A stretch of 64,000 bases of DNA. Source: Brenneria rubrifaciens (GTDB taxonomy: Bacteria > Pseudomonadota > Gammaproteobacteria > Enterobacterales > Enterobacteriaceae). Below, piece after piece: positions 40,684 to 51,034 of this stretch. The position numbers were made by a program, and so were the translations under genes. The stretch's first letter is position 1, and each line of letters begins with the position of its first letter. The DNA lies in contig NZ_CP034035.1 in NCBI RefSeq assembly GCF_005484945.1, forward strand, positions 2,418,001-2,482,000, written 5' to 3'. The notes under the pieces are model-generated. The model saw only the letters and a list, made by a program, of their open reading frames with translations. It was not told where the DNA came from and did no database searches.

Positions 40684-41928
40684 ATGTCAGACCCGATCGC
40701 CTCTCGCCCTTTACGGCTCTATCCGCCGTTGTTACTGGGCAGCCAATTGGTTTTCAACATCGGTTTTTATGCCGTGGTGCCGTTTCTGGCTATCTTCCTG
40801 CGTGACGACATGCGGCTGTCCGGCTGGGCGATCGGTTTGGTCATTGGCCTGAGAACCTTTTCACAACAGGGCATGTTTCTGGTCGGCGGGGCGCTGGCCG
40901 ATCGCTTTGGCGCGCGCGGCGTGATTTTGTGTGGCTGCGTGGTGCGGATCGCCGGCTACCTGCTGCTGGCGCTGGGCGGTTCCCTCTGGCCGATTATTCT
41001 TGGCGCCTGTCTGACCGGCGTTGGCGGCGCGCTGTTCTCGCCCGCCATTGAAGCGCTGGTGGCGCAAGCCGGTACGCAGAGTGAAGAAGAAGGCAAACGC
41101 AGCCGTTCAGAATGGTTCGCCCTGTTTGCCATTTGCGGCGAGTTGGGCGCGGTGCTGGGGCCGTTGCTCGGCTCTCTGCTGGTGGGATACGGTTTTCAGC
41201 GGGTCGCGCTGATTGGCGCCGGAGTGTTTTTACTGGCACTGTTCATTCTGTTTTTCAGCCTGCCGGCCACGCCGCGACATCAGGGTGCGTTGCACATCGC
41301 ACCCTGGTGGCAAACCTTCCGCCAGCGCCGCTTTGTGGCATTTATCATCGCCTATAGCGCCTATTTATTCAGCTACAACCAGCTTTATCTGGCGTTGCCC
41401 GTAGAACTGCACCGCGCCGGCGGCGATGAAAAAGACCTCGGGCCGCTGTTTGTGCTGGCTTCGCTGCTGGTGATTTGTCTGCAACTGCCGCTCGCACGTT
41501 TTGCCCGTCGTCACGGCGCAGCCCGTATGCTGCCGCTGGGGTTCACGCTGCTGGCGCTGTCTTTCGTCAGCGTGGCCTTGTTTGCCCACACCACGCCGCC
41601 GGACGGCTGGCAGCGCCTGTTGCCGGCGGTTTCGCTGATTACGCTGCTGACGCTGGGGCAGATGCTGATTGTTCCCGTGGGCATGGATCTCGTTCCCCGT
41701 TTTGCCCATAACCACAATCTGGGCGCGCATTACGGCGCGCTGGCATCAATGGGCGGCGCGGCGGTGCTGGCCGGGAATTTCCTGCTCGGCGGACAGCTCG
41801 ATCGGGCGCTGACGCCGTCGCCGCTGGCGGCGATCCCCTGGCTGCTGCTGGCGGCGGTGCCCTTGTGCAGCGCGATAGCCATGACGCTGATTTGCCGTCC
41901 GTTTACCTCCTCCGCCCTGAACGGATGA
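40684..41928 (+). CDS. MFS transporter (drug-efflux-like, 12 TM)
   Basis: This 414-residue major-facilitator protein has hydrophobic segments consistent with 12 helices. The loop 2-3 motif is GGALADRFGARGVILCG, the DHA1-type signature; the layout resembles MdtH and related proton-driven exporters. It lies 261 nt after the peptide-importer ATPase on the same strand. It may export a by-product of what the importer brings in, or be unrelated. The substrate is unknown. Confidence 0.85.
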   Translation: MSDPIASRPLRLYPPLLLGSQLVFNIGFYAVVPFLAIFLRDDMRLSGWAIGLVIGLRTFSQQGMFLVGGALADRFGARGVILCGCVVRIAGYLLLALGGSLWPIILGACLTGVGGALFSPAIEALVAQAGTQSEEEGKRSRSEWFALFAICGELGAVLGPLLGSLLVGYGFQRVALIGAGVFLLALFILFFSLPATPRHQGALHIAPWWQTFRQRRFVAFIIAYSAYLFSYNQLYLALPVELHRAGGDEKDLGPLFVLASLLVICLQLPLARFARRHGAARMLPLGFTLLALSFVSVALFAHTTPPDGWQRLLPAVSLITLLTLGQMLIVPVGMDLVPRFAHNHNLGAHYGALASMGGAAVLAGNFLLGGQLDRALTPSPLAAIPWLLLAAVPLCSAIAMTLICRPFTSSALNG

Positions 41929-42012
41929 AAGGCGATCCGATGAACATGCGGGCCTACTCCTGGTTCGCTTCCTGCCGCCGTTTATCTCTCTTTTATTGAG
42001 CTTTCATCGCAT

Positions 42013-42040
42013 ATTCGGTTAGCCTACGGGATAACCGAAT
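42013..42040. other. Inverted repeat upstream of amn
   Basis: ATTCGGTTA and TAACCGAAT form a perfect 9-bp dyad around a 10-nt loop; the arms continue imperfectly with GCAT/ATGC. It ends 51 nt before the amn start and could be an MFS-gene terminator or an operator. Confidence 0.4.
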
Positions 42041-42091
42041 CATATGCTTCACCCTAACGCAGCGAGATAATACTTGTACCAAGGAGAGAAT

Positions 42092-43552
42092 ATGCATGAC
42101 AGCGTTTCCGGCGAAAACCTCACCGTGTCTCAGGCAATTGATAAACTGGAGGCGATGTACGACAAAGCCGTCTCCGAGTTGCGCGACGCCATCGGGGAGT
42201 TCGTCAGCAACAGTAGCCCGCCCGATGCAAACGCGCGCGCGGCAGGACTCTTCTCCTACCCCGAACTGCGGGTGAAATGGGACGGTGAGCCCGCCGAGCA
42301 TGCGCGGCACCGCGCCTATGGCCGTTTCACCCATCCCGGTTGCTTTTCCACCACCATTACCCGTCCGCAAGTCTTTCGCCAGTATCTGACCGAACAGCTC
42401 ACCCTGCTGGCAAAGGATTATGCCGCCCATATTGAAGTAGGGCCCTCACAGCAGGAGATTCCATTCCCTTACGTGCTGGACGGCTCCGACCTGCTGCTGG
42501 ATCGGTCGATGAGCGCCAGTATCGCCAAGTGTTTTCCAACAACGGAACTCTCGAAAATCGGCGATGAAACCGCCGATGGCCTGTTTCACGCGACAACGAC
42601 TTCACCGCTGTCGCACTTTGACGCACTGAGGACTGATTTCTCGTTGGCGCGTCTGCGCCACTATACCGGCACGCCGGTAGAACACGTGCAGTCTTTCATT
42701 CTCTTTACCAATTACACCCGCTATGTGGATGAGTTTGTCCGTTGGGCCTGTAGTCAGATTGCCGATCCCGCCAGCCCGTATGAAGCCTTATCCTGTGCCG
42801 GCGGTATCTACATCACGGCGGAAACGCCCAATCCTGAGCAGAAGGTGTCCGATTTGGCTTGGAAAAAACACCAGATGCCGGCCTATCATCTGATCTCCCG
42901 CAACGGCGAGGGCATTACGCTGGTCAATATCGGCGTCGGCCCATCCAACGCCAAAACCATCTGCGATCACCTCGCGGTATTGCGCCCCCACGCCTGGCTG
43001 ATGATTGGACACTGCGGCGGCCTACGGGAAAGTCAGACGATTGGCGACTATGTGCTGGCGCACGCTTATCTGCGCGATGACCACGTACTGGATGCGGTGC
43101 TGCCTCCCGATATACCGATCCCCAGCATCGCCGAGGTGCAGCGCGCGCTTTATGACGCCACCAAAATGGTGAGCGGGATGCCGGGCGAGCAGGTAAAACA
43201 GCGCCTGCGTACCGGTACGGTCGTCACCACGGACGACCGCAACTGGGAACTGCGCTATTCCGCTTCCGCCCTGCGTTTCAATCTCAGCCGCGCGGTGGCC
43301 GTCGACATGGAAAGCGCCACCATCGCCGCACAGGGTTACCGTTTTCGGGTGCCGTACGGCACGCTGTTGTGCGTCTCCGACAAACCGCTGCATGGTGAAA
43401 TTAAATTGCCCGGCCAGGCAAACCGCTTTTATGAAGGGGCGATTTCAGAACATCTGCAAATTGGCATTTGCACCATCGATTTGCTGCGCGCGCAAGCCGA
43501 TCAATTGCACTCCCGCAAGTTGCGCACGTTCAATGAGCCACCGTTCCGGTGA
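42092..43552 (+). CDS. amn: AMP nucleosidase
   Basis: This ~486-residue cytoplasmic enzyme splits AMP into adenine and ribose-5-phosphate. It has the N-terminal Amn-specific domain and a C-terminal nucleoside-phosphorylase-like catalytic domain, with GHCGGLRESQTIGDYVLAH and VDMESATIAAQGYRFRVPYG; ISDKP appears as VSDKP. The ATG at 42092 follows AAGGAGAG at ideal spacing, so the longer frame from TTG 42074 is rejected. Length is typical. It is convergent with proP, and the two share a hairpin at 43560-43587. Confidence 0.96.
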   Translation: MHDSVSGENLTVSQAIDKLEAMYDKAVSELRDAIGEFVSNSSPPDANARAAGLFSYPELRVKWDGEPAEHARHRAYGRFTHPGCFSTTITRPQVFRQYLTEQLTLLAKDYAAHIEVGPSQQEIPFPYVLDGSDLLLDRSMSASIAKCFPTTELSKIGDETADGLFHATTTSPLSHFDALRTDFSLARLRHYTGTPVEHVQSFILFTNYTRYVDEFVRWACSQIADPASPYEALSCAGGIYITAETPNPEQKVSDLAWKKHQMPAYHLISRNGEGITLVNIGVGPSNAKTICDHLAVLRPHAWLMIGHCGGLRESQTIGDYVLAHAYLRDDHVLDAVLPPDIPIPSIAEVQRALYDATKMVSGMPGEQVKQRLRTGTVVTTDDRNWELRYSASALRFNLSRAVAVDMESATIAAQGYRFRVPYGTLLCVSDKPLHGEIKLPGQANRFYEGAISEHLQIGICTIDLLRAQADQLHSRKLRTFNEPPFR

Positions 43553-43559
43553 TCCCGGC

Positions 43560-43587
43560 GGCGGAGCAATGCGTTTAGCGCTCCGCC
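43560..43587. terminator. Bidirectional hairpin between amn and proP
   Basis: GGCGGAGC and GCTCCGCC form an 8-bp stem starting 7 nt after the amn stop, followed by ATTTTCTT on the plus strand. It lies just before the convergent proP stop (43594) and probably serves amn. Confidence 0.6.
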
Positions 43588-43593
43588 ATTTTC

Positions 43594-45096
43594 TTAATTT
43601 ATTTCGGGATGCTGATCGACGAGCGCTTTTCTTTTCTGCTCCAGCGTTGCAATCTGTTCGTCAATGTCTTCTATTTTCTGCTCAATATCATCGAACCGTT
43701 CTTGCAACAGCGCTTTTGCTTCGACCCGATCGGATGCCGCGGGCGTCGCCCCTTTTAACGGCTGGTTCGCGGTTTCCCTCATCGCCATTCCCGTGATCAA
43801 TCCAATAATGCCGACAACCATCAAATAGTAAGCGGGCATATAGAGATTGCTTGTCGACTCAACCAGCCACGCCGTAGCGGTTGGCGTAAAACCGGCAATC
43901 AGCACGGATATGTTGAAGGCGAGCGCCAACGCGCTATAGCGGATGTGAGTTGGAAACATTGCCGGCAGCGTCGACGCCATCACGCCGGTAAACGCGTTCA
44001 GCAACACCGCCAGAATCAGTAAACCACAGAAAATAAGCCCGATGACATCGCTGTTGATCAAAATGAAACTGGGCACCGACAACAGTAACAGGCCGATACT
44101 GCCGCAGATAACAAACGGCTTACGCCCGTATCTGTCGCTCATCAACCCTATTACCGGCTGCACGAACAGCATGCCGATCATGACGGCAATAATAATCATA
44201 ACGCCATGATCTTCTGAATAATTCAGACTATGCGAGAGATAGCTCGGCATATAGGTCAATAACATGTAGTAAGTGACGTTGGTAGTAATCACCAGCCCCA
44301 CGCAAACCAGTAAACTCCGCCACTGTTTGGTGGCGATTTCACGGAAAGAAATCTTGGGCGGCGACTGAAGGCTATCTTTAGATTCTTTATCAATCTTATC
44401 CACATGTTGCTGAAAGGTCGGCGTTTCCTCCAGCGCGTGACGGAGGTAAATTCCAATCAACCCTAATGGCGCAGCGATAAAGAAAGGAATACGCCATCCC
44501 CAATCCAGGAAATTCGGTTCTCCAACAATCGAGGAGATCAAAACCACAACGCCGGCCCCCATGACGAAACCGGCAATCGAACCAAAATCCAGCCAACTGC
44601 CTAAAAAGCCCCGTTTTCTGTCTGGTGAATATTCCGCCACAAAAACGGCCGCCCCGGTATATTCCCCGCCAACGGAAAAGCCCTGCGCCAGTTTTGCCAA
44701 CAACAGTAATATCGGCGCCCAGATGCCAATGGCGTCATAAGAGGGGATGAGCCCGATACAGAAGGTGCTCACCGCCATGATAATAATGGTTATCGACAGG
44801 ACTTTCTGGCGACCGAACTTATCTCCCATTGCGCCAAAAAATATCCCGCCCAGCGGCCTGACAAGAAAAGGTACTGAGAACGTTGCCAGTGCCGCAATCA
44901 TTTGTAAACCGGGATCGGCGCCGGGAAAAAATACCTGGCCCAGCGCAAACGCCACAAATCCATAAACACCGAAATCGAACCATTCCATCGCATTGCCAAG
45001 CGCGGCTGCGGTGATCGCCTTTTTCAGCTTGGTGTCATCGATGATGGTGATATCCTGTATTTTCATCGGCTCATTGCGTTTATTTTTTGATCTCAT
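43594..45096 (-). CDS. proP: Osmosensory proline/betaine:H+ symporter ProP
   Basis: This 500-residue MFS transporter aligns closely with E. coli ProP along its length: LGNAMEWFDFGVYGFVAFALG, GQVFFPGADP, PFLVRPLGGIFFGAMGDKFGR, LAQGFSVGGEYTGAAVFVAEYSP. The C-terminal tail carries the hallmark osmosensory coiled coil (DDIEQKIEDIDEQI followed by ATLEQKRKALVDQH). It imports proline, glycine betaine and related osmoprotectants when external osmolality rises. The ATG has AAGGA at good spacing. In E. coli it is controlled by CRP, Fis and RpoS; sites were not resolved here. It is a single-gene unit. Confidence 0.97.
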   Translation of the reverse strand: MRSKNKRNEPMKIQDITIIDDTKLKKAITAAALGNAMEWFDFGVYGFVAFALGQVFFPGADPGLQMIAALATFSVPFLVRPLGGIFFGAMGDKFGRQKVLSITIIIMAVSTFCIGLIPSYDAIGIWAPILLLLAKLAQGFSVGGEYTGAAVFVAEYSPDRKRGFLGSWLDFGSIAGFVMGAGVVVLISSIVGEPNFLDWGWRIPFFIAAPLGLIGIYLRHALEETPTFQQHVDKIDKESKDSLQSPPKISFREIATKQWRSLLVCVGLVITTNVTYYMLLTYMPSYLSHSLNYSEDHGVMIIIAVMIGMLFVQPVIGLMSDRYGRKPFVICGSIGLLLLSVPSFILINSDVIGLIFCGLLILAVLLNAFTGVMASTLPAMFPTHIRYSALALAFNISVLIAGFTPTATAWLVESTSNLYMPAYYLMVVGIIGLITGMAMRETANQPLKGATPAASDRVEAKALLQERFDDIEQKIEDIDEQIATLEQKRKALVDQHPEIN

Positions 45097-45467
45097 ACCT
45101 CATTTCCTTTTGTTTGCAGGATGACAATGTTGGTCGATCCCCTCAGGATTTCAACGCGCAGGCCGCAGCGTTCAAGACATGCCCCAATGATCAGCTACTC
45201 CAGGAGTAGCTGGGCGCTAAAACTCAACACGCCTGCAAGTTTGAAGTCGACGGGTATAAGACGAAATAGGCCACTCGCTACAGTAGGCATTTAAAAATGC
45301 TATCTGATTATAGAAGATTTTAAAAAAACGAGGAAAATGACACCCGATGATTGAAAATAATGATTGAAAATAATGATTGAAAATCATGGAAAATATAACT
45401 AACAAGATAATAGTTTACGTTGAAAAATATAAACATTAACTCCTCGCGTAGGGTGTGACGACTGCTG
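45097..45467. other. proP upstream region, no gene
   Basis: This is the upstream region of proP, AT-rich from about 45290. It includes a short direct repeat near 45351-45385 (AATGATTGAAAAT-type unit, about three copies). Promoter elements should lie here but I could not assign them. No coding frame is supported. Confidence 0.4.
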
Positions 45468-45503
45468 TAAAAAAAAAAAGCCAGTCAGGTTTATCTGACT
45501 GGC
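45468..45503 (-). terminator. Rho-independent terminator of patA
   Basis: On the minus strand a perfect 9-bp stem GCCAGTCAG / CTGACTGGC with a 6-nt loop is followed by a run of 11 T (plus-strand A run 45469-45479). It lies about 47 nt after the patA stop. This is a classical intrinsic terminator. Confidence 0.92.
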
Positions 45504-45549
45504 CTTCGGTGTGACGGCAATCTTATGCTGCATGTCTGTCGCGCACGTT

Positions 45550-47353
<1,804 letters not shown>

Positions 47354-48778
47354 TTAATGCTTAATCATCACGTGCCGCACGACAGTGTAATCCTCTAACC
47401 CGTACATCGACATATCTTTCCCGTAGCCAGACAGTTTCTGTCCACCATGCGGCATTTCGCTGACCAGCATAAAGTGCGTGTTGACCCAGGTGCAACCGTA
47501 TTGCAGGCTCGCGGCCAGACGGTGCGCCCGGCCGATATCCCGCGTCCAGACGGATGAAGCCAGCCCGTAATTCGAGGCATTGGCCCAGCCGACCACCTGC
47601 GTTTCATCATCAAATGGCGTGATGGAAATTACCGGCCCGAACACCTCTTTCTGCACGATCTCATCTTCCTGACGCGCCCCCGCCAGCACCGTCGGCTGGA
47701 AGTAATATCCCGCGCCTTTTACCCGTTCGCCGCCGGTGACCACGGTAATATGCGGCAATGCCCTGGCCCGCTCGACAAACCCCGCCACCCTTTCCAACTG
47801 CGCTTCGGTGATCAACGGGCCAAGCTCGGTGGCTTCGTCCTGCGGATCGCCCATATTCAGCGTGGCGACCGCTTTACCCAACGCAACAACCACATCGTCA
47901 TAAACGGCGCGATGCACATACAAACGACAGGCCGCGGTACAGTCCTGCCCGGCATTATAGAAACCAAAACTTCGAATACCATCGACCACCTGATCGATAT
48001 CCGCATCATCAAATACAATCACCGGCGCTTTCCCACCCAGCTCCATATGGGTGCGCTTCACGCCGCAAGCCGTATGGGAAAGGATGTGCGCGCCGGTGGC
48101 AATCGACCCCGTCAGCGACACCATACGCACCCGTTCATGACCGGTCAGGGCATCGCCGATATCCGCCCCGCGTCCGAACAGGATATTGACGACCCCGGCA
48201 GGCAGAATCTCCGCCAGCAAGTGCGCCAAATAAAAGGTTGTGAGCGGGGTTTGTTCCGCCGGCTTCAGCACCACGCAGTTCCCTGCCGCCAGCGCCGGCG
48301 CCAGTTTCCATGACGCCATCATCAGCGGGTAGTTCCACGGCGCAATTGACGCGACCACCCCTACCGGATCGCGCCGAATCATTGACGTATGCCCTTCCAG
48401 GTATTCACCCGCCGCCGAACCGTTCAGGCAGCGCGCCGCACCTGCAAAAAAACGGAACACATCCGCCACCGCGGGGATCTCATCGTTCAGCGCCGCATGA
48501 TAGGGCTTACCGCAGTTGAGCGATTCAAGCCGGGCAAATTCCTCAGCATGCGCGTCGATAGCATCGGCAATTTGCAGTAACAAAATGGAACGCGTTTTGG
48601 GCGTGGTCTGCCCCCACTGCGCAAACGCCGCATCCGCCGCTTGTACGGCTGCATCAACCTGGTGCAGATTCGCCTGCGCAATCGAGGCAATCTCCTCGCC
48701 ATTCGCCGGATTAAACACGGCCAGCGCTTCGCCCTGCCCCACAACCAGCTTCCCCTCTATGAGCAATTTATCGTGCAT
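47354..48778 (-). CDS. patD: Gamma-aminobutyraldehyde dehydrogenase PatD
   Basis: This 474-residue NAD-dependent aldehyde dehydrogenase oxidises 4-aminobutanal to GABA, the step after PatA. Visible motifs include [30 protein letters not shown] (catalytic Glu) and [11 protein letters not shown] (catalytic Cys). [16 protein letters not shown] also follows the family. The AAGGAAAG site is well placed before the ATG. The adjacent PatA supports the PatD (YdcW) assignment over general betaine-aldehyde dehydrogenases. Together they form a putrescine-to-GABA route for nitrogen and carbon use. Confidence 0.92.
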   Translation of the reverse strand: MHDKLLIEGKLVVGQGEALAVFNPANGEEIASIAQANLHQVDAAVQAADAAFAQWGQTTPKTRSILLLQIADAIDAHAEEFARLESLNCGKPYHAALNDEIPAVADVFRFFAGAARCLNGSAAGEYLEGHTSMIRRDPVGVVASIAPWNYPLMMASWKLAPALAAGNCVVLKPAEQTPLTTFYLAHLLAEILPAGVVNILFGRGADIGDALTGHERVRMVSLTGSIATGAHILSHTACGVKRTHMELGGKAPVIVFDDADIDQVVDGIRSFGFYNAGQDCTAACRLYVHRAVYDDVVVALGKAVATLNMGDPQDEATELGPLITEAQLERVAGFVERARALPHITVVTGGERVKGAGYYFQPTVLAGARQEDEIVQKEVFGPVISITPFDDETQVVGWANASNYGLASSVWTRDIGRAHRLAASLQYGCTWVNTHFMLVSEMPHGGQKLSGYGKDMSMYGLEDYTVVRHVMIKH

Positions 48779-48887
48779 AACACTTTCCTTATATATAGAA
48801 AATCACGGGTTTTTCACTTATATAAAAGAGGTGTGCAAAATATCTGCCACTTTGCCGGATCGACGAAAACGCTAGCAACAAGTTTGG

Positions 48888-49070
48888 CTATGGGGTTTTT
48901 CCCGCCGCTTTCTCCTTTTGTATCCGAATGGCTTTTTGTGTCTCGATTGCGGCCTGCTTCGCTTCTTCGGCCAGCGCGTCAATCTCTTCTTCCGTCAGTT
49001 GATCGGCGGCTTCACGCACTTTGGCAAGCCCTTCGCCGACTGTCACGTCTTTTGGGTCGGGTTTAGTCAT
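48888..49070 (-). CDS. Small (60 aa) charged helical protein, unknown
   Basis: The frame starts MTKPDPKDVTVGEGLAKV and continues with runs of Glu, Ala, Lys and Gln that should be almost wholly helical. A GGAG lies about 12 nt before the ATG. There is no signal peptide, cysteine or membrane segment. I do not recognise the family. It is alone between patD and the has locus. Its even, alternating composition makes it more likely real than a chance frame. Confidence 0.55.
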   Translation of the reverse strand: MTKPDPKDVTVGEGLAKVREAADQLTEEEIDALAEEAKQAAIETQKAIRIQKEKAAGKTP

Positions 49071-49177
49071 GTTATTTCGTCTCCAGAAAATTATGACGGG
49101 TCAACATATAAGTGTAGCCGAACCAGACGGACTACCAATCTGAAGAATATTTAACTCTCTATTGCCCCGCTCATATG

Positions 49178-49192
49178 TGATAATAATTATCA
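49178..49192. promoter_or_regulatory. Fur box upstream of hasI
   Basis: TGATAATAATTATCA is a perfect 7-1-7 palindrome matching the core Fur operator. It ends 50 nt before the chosen hasI start. It predicts iron repression of the sigma factor that activates the haem-uptake genes. Confidence 0.85.
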
Positions 49193-49242
49193 ATTACACT
49201 GCTTTTATGACTCAGGTCGAATTAGCCTGGCGGGAAGTTGTG

Positions 49243-49752
49243 ATGTCAGCGTCTGAACTCAGAATCCTTTTTCATCATTATGCTCAACAGTTGGAAAGGT
49301 ATCTCAATCATAAACTGCACGATCCCCAGACAGCGGCAGATCTGGTCCAGGAAAGTTTTCTGCGACTGGCTCAGCGGCTGGAACAGAATAACGATGTCGC
49401 CGATAAGAAGGCTTATCTGTTTAAAACCGCCAATAATCTGCTGTTTGATCATCTCCGCCACCAACAGCGCTGGCAGTCGACCTCATCGGCCAACACCACG
49501 GAACACCCATTGGATGAAGTAGCGGATCACACCCCGCAGCTTGATCAAATGGCGATCGCCCAACAGGAACTGGAATTGCTGGCGATCATTCTGTCAACCT
49601 TGCCCGAACGTACCCAACAGATATTCCGCTTACATCGTCTGGAACACATGACGCAGAAGCAAATCGCCCAACATCTGAAGATTTCACTCAGCACGGTTGA
49701 AAAACATCTTGCCAACACCCTGGATGCCATGATGAACATTCGCCTGTCCTGA
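49243..49752 (+). CDS. hasI: ECF sigma factor of the haem-uptake system (HasI/FecI type)
   Basis: This ~169-residue ECF sigma factor has sigma region 2 around HDPQTAADLVQESFLRLAQR and region 4 TLPERTQQIFRLHRLEHMTQ through KQIAQHLKISLSTVEKHLAN. Three starts are possible: 49162, 49207 and 49243. The last has GGGAAG upstream, gives the usual family length and clears the Fur box. It would direct RNA polymerase to the hasR promoter when HasR carries haem-loaded hemophore. It lies 81 nt before the anti-sigma gene. Confidence 0.9.
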   Translation: MSASELRILFHHYAQQLERYLNHKLHDPQTAADLVQESFLRLAQRLEQNNDVADKKAYLFKTANNLLFDHLRHQQRWQSTSSANTTEHPLDEVADHTPQLDQMAIAQQELELLAIILSTLPERTQQIFRLHRLEHMTQKQIAQHLKISLSTVEKHLANTLDAMMNIRLS

Positions 49753-49833
49753 AAATAATCACAAATTTTTTACGGCTTTACCGCCATCAAACGTCTACAT
49801 CATTAGAGACCCTATTAAAATCAGGCCCATCAG

Positions 49834-50769
49834 ATGAAAGATTATCCACCCGAAATCAGACAGCAGGCGGCATTTTGGGCAGTCCGGCTGGCTGAATCCC
49901 CACTGGGGGATAAGCAAGAACAGGCGTTGCAACAATGGTTGCGACAAGATCCCCGCCATCAATTCGTCCTGCAACAGACGCGGCAGCTCTGGCAAGAACT
50001 CGGCTCGCTCAGCGCTGAACAAAAACAGGCGTTTCAGCCTGCGGTGACGCCGAAAAAACGTGTTGCCTACTGGCGGGTGGCCGCCCTGTTATTGCTGGGG
50101 TTAAGTTTCGCCACCGCGTGGCTATCTGACGGATTTCTCATGCTGCGAGCAGATTACCGCGCCGAACATCAGGTTCGCCACGTAACGCTGCCTGATGGCA
50201 GCCGGGTCGATCTGGATGCGGGCAGCGCCATTGCCCTCGACTACAGTTCGGGCCAGCGCCGGGTAAAACTTTTACAAGGTAACGCCAGGTTCAGCGCCGC
50301 CCCGGTTGACGCACAGGAAAAGCGTCCTTTTCTGGTCGCAGCGGCCGCGGGCACCACACAGGCACTGGGAACCCAGTTTATTATTCAAAATACCCCGAAG
50401 ATGACCACCGTCGGTGTCATCGAACACCGTGTTCAAGTGACGGCGGGCGGCCAGACGTTGACCCTGGATGAACAACAGGCGGCAGGTTATAACCCACAGG
50501 GAATGGTCCGGTTATCTGACTGGAATAGCGCGACTGACGGCGACTGGACTCGGGGTTTGCTGATTTTTGAGCAACGGCCGCTATCGGAGGTGATTAACCG
50601 TATCAACCGCTATCACGACAAGGTGCTTATCGTTTCCGGGAAGCCGCTGCGACAGCGCAAAGTCAGTGGTATTTTCTCTCTCTCCGGGCTGGATGACGCA
50701 TTGAAAATCATCACCGCCGAACTGGGCGCCAAAACGCTGTCATTGCCCGGCGTCACCATCCTGTACTGA
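49834..50769 (+). CDS. hasS: FecR-type anti-sigma/sensor protein (HasS)
   Basis: This 311-residue inner-membrane regulator has an N-terminal anti-sigma part (FWAVRLAESPLGDKQEQALQQWL, with the DUF4880-like pattern), one membrane helix near residues 75-95 (VAALLLLGLSFATAWL), and a periplasmic FecR domain with HVTLPDGSRVDLDAGSAIALDY. The C-terminal STN-like part ends at PLRQRKVSGIFSLSGLDDAL. It would hold HasI inactive until the HasR signalling domain contacts it. A hairpin at 50774-50808 closes the hasIS unit. Confidence 0.92.
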   Translation: MKDYPPEIRQQAAFWAVRLAESPLGDKQEQALQQWLRQDPRHQFVLQQTRQLWQELGSLSAEQKQAFQPAVTPKKRVAYWRVAALLLLGLSFATAWLSDGFLMLRADYRAEHQVRHVTLPDGSRVDLDAGSAIALDYSSGQRRVKLLQGNARFSAAPVDAQEKRPFLVAAAAGTTQALGTQFIIQNTPKMTTVGVIEHRVQVTAGGQTLTLDEQQAAGYNPQGMVRLSDWNSATDGDWTRGLLIFEQRPLSEVINRINRYHDKVLIVSGKPLRQRKVSGIFSLSGLDDALKIITAELGAKTLSLPGVTILY

Positions 50770-50773
50770 TATC

Positions 50774-50808
50774 AACCCGCGCCTGGGGCTTGCCATCGGG
50801 CGCGGGTT
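50774..50808 (+). terminator. Hairpin after hasS
   Basis: AACCCGCGCC and GGCGCGGGTT form a 10-bp stem with a 15-nt loop, followed by TCTCCCTC. It sits 5 nt past the hasS stop and should separate hasIS from the hasR transcript. Confidence 0.65.
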
Positions 50809-50936
50809 TCTCCCTCTTCCCACGCCTGATAAAAAACCACGCCGGGTGATTTCCGGCGTCGCCTGGCGGCGGCTTACCAGATAAATTTAATTTTTTTTTA
50901 CGGGTTACGCGCGACCGGCCGTCTATATATTTAGGT

Positions 50937-50955
50937 AATGATTTTTATTATCATT
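50937..50955. promoter_or_regulatory. Fur-like box upstream of hasR
   Basis: AATGATTTTTATTATCATT has AATGAT and ATCATT arms as in the Fur consensus, with a less regular centre. It is 79 nt before the hasR start, a plausible position. It is weaker than the hasI box. Confidence 0.6.
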
Positions 50956-51034
50956 TCCATTAATAAACAAAGAGCGCATATCCGACTGTTTTTTAAGGAT
51001 TAATGCTAAATTCATTGACGGAAGAACAGGTGAA

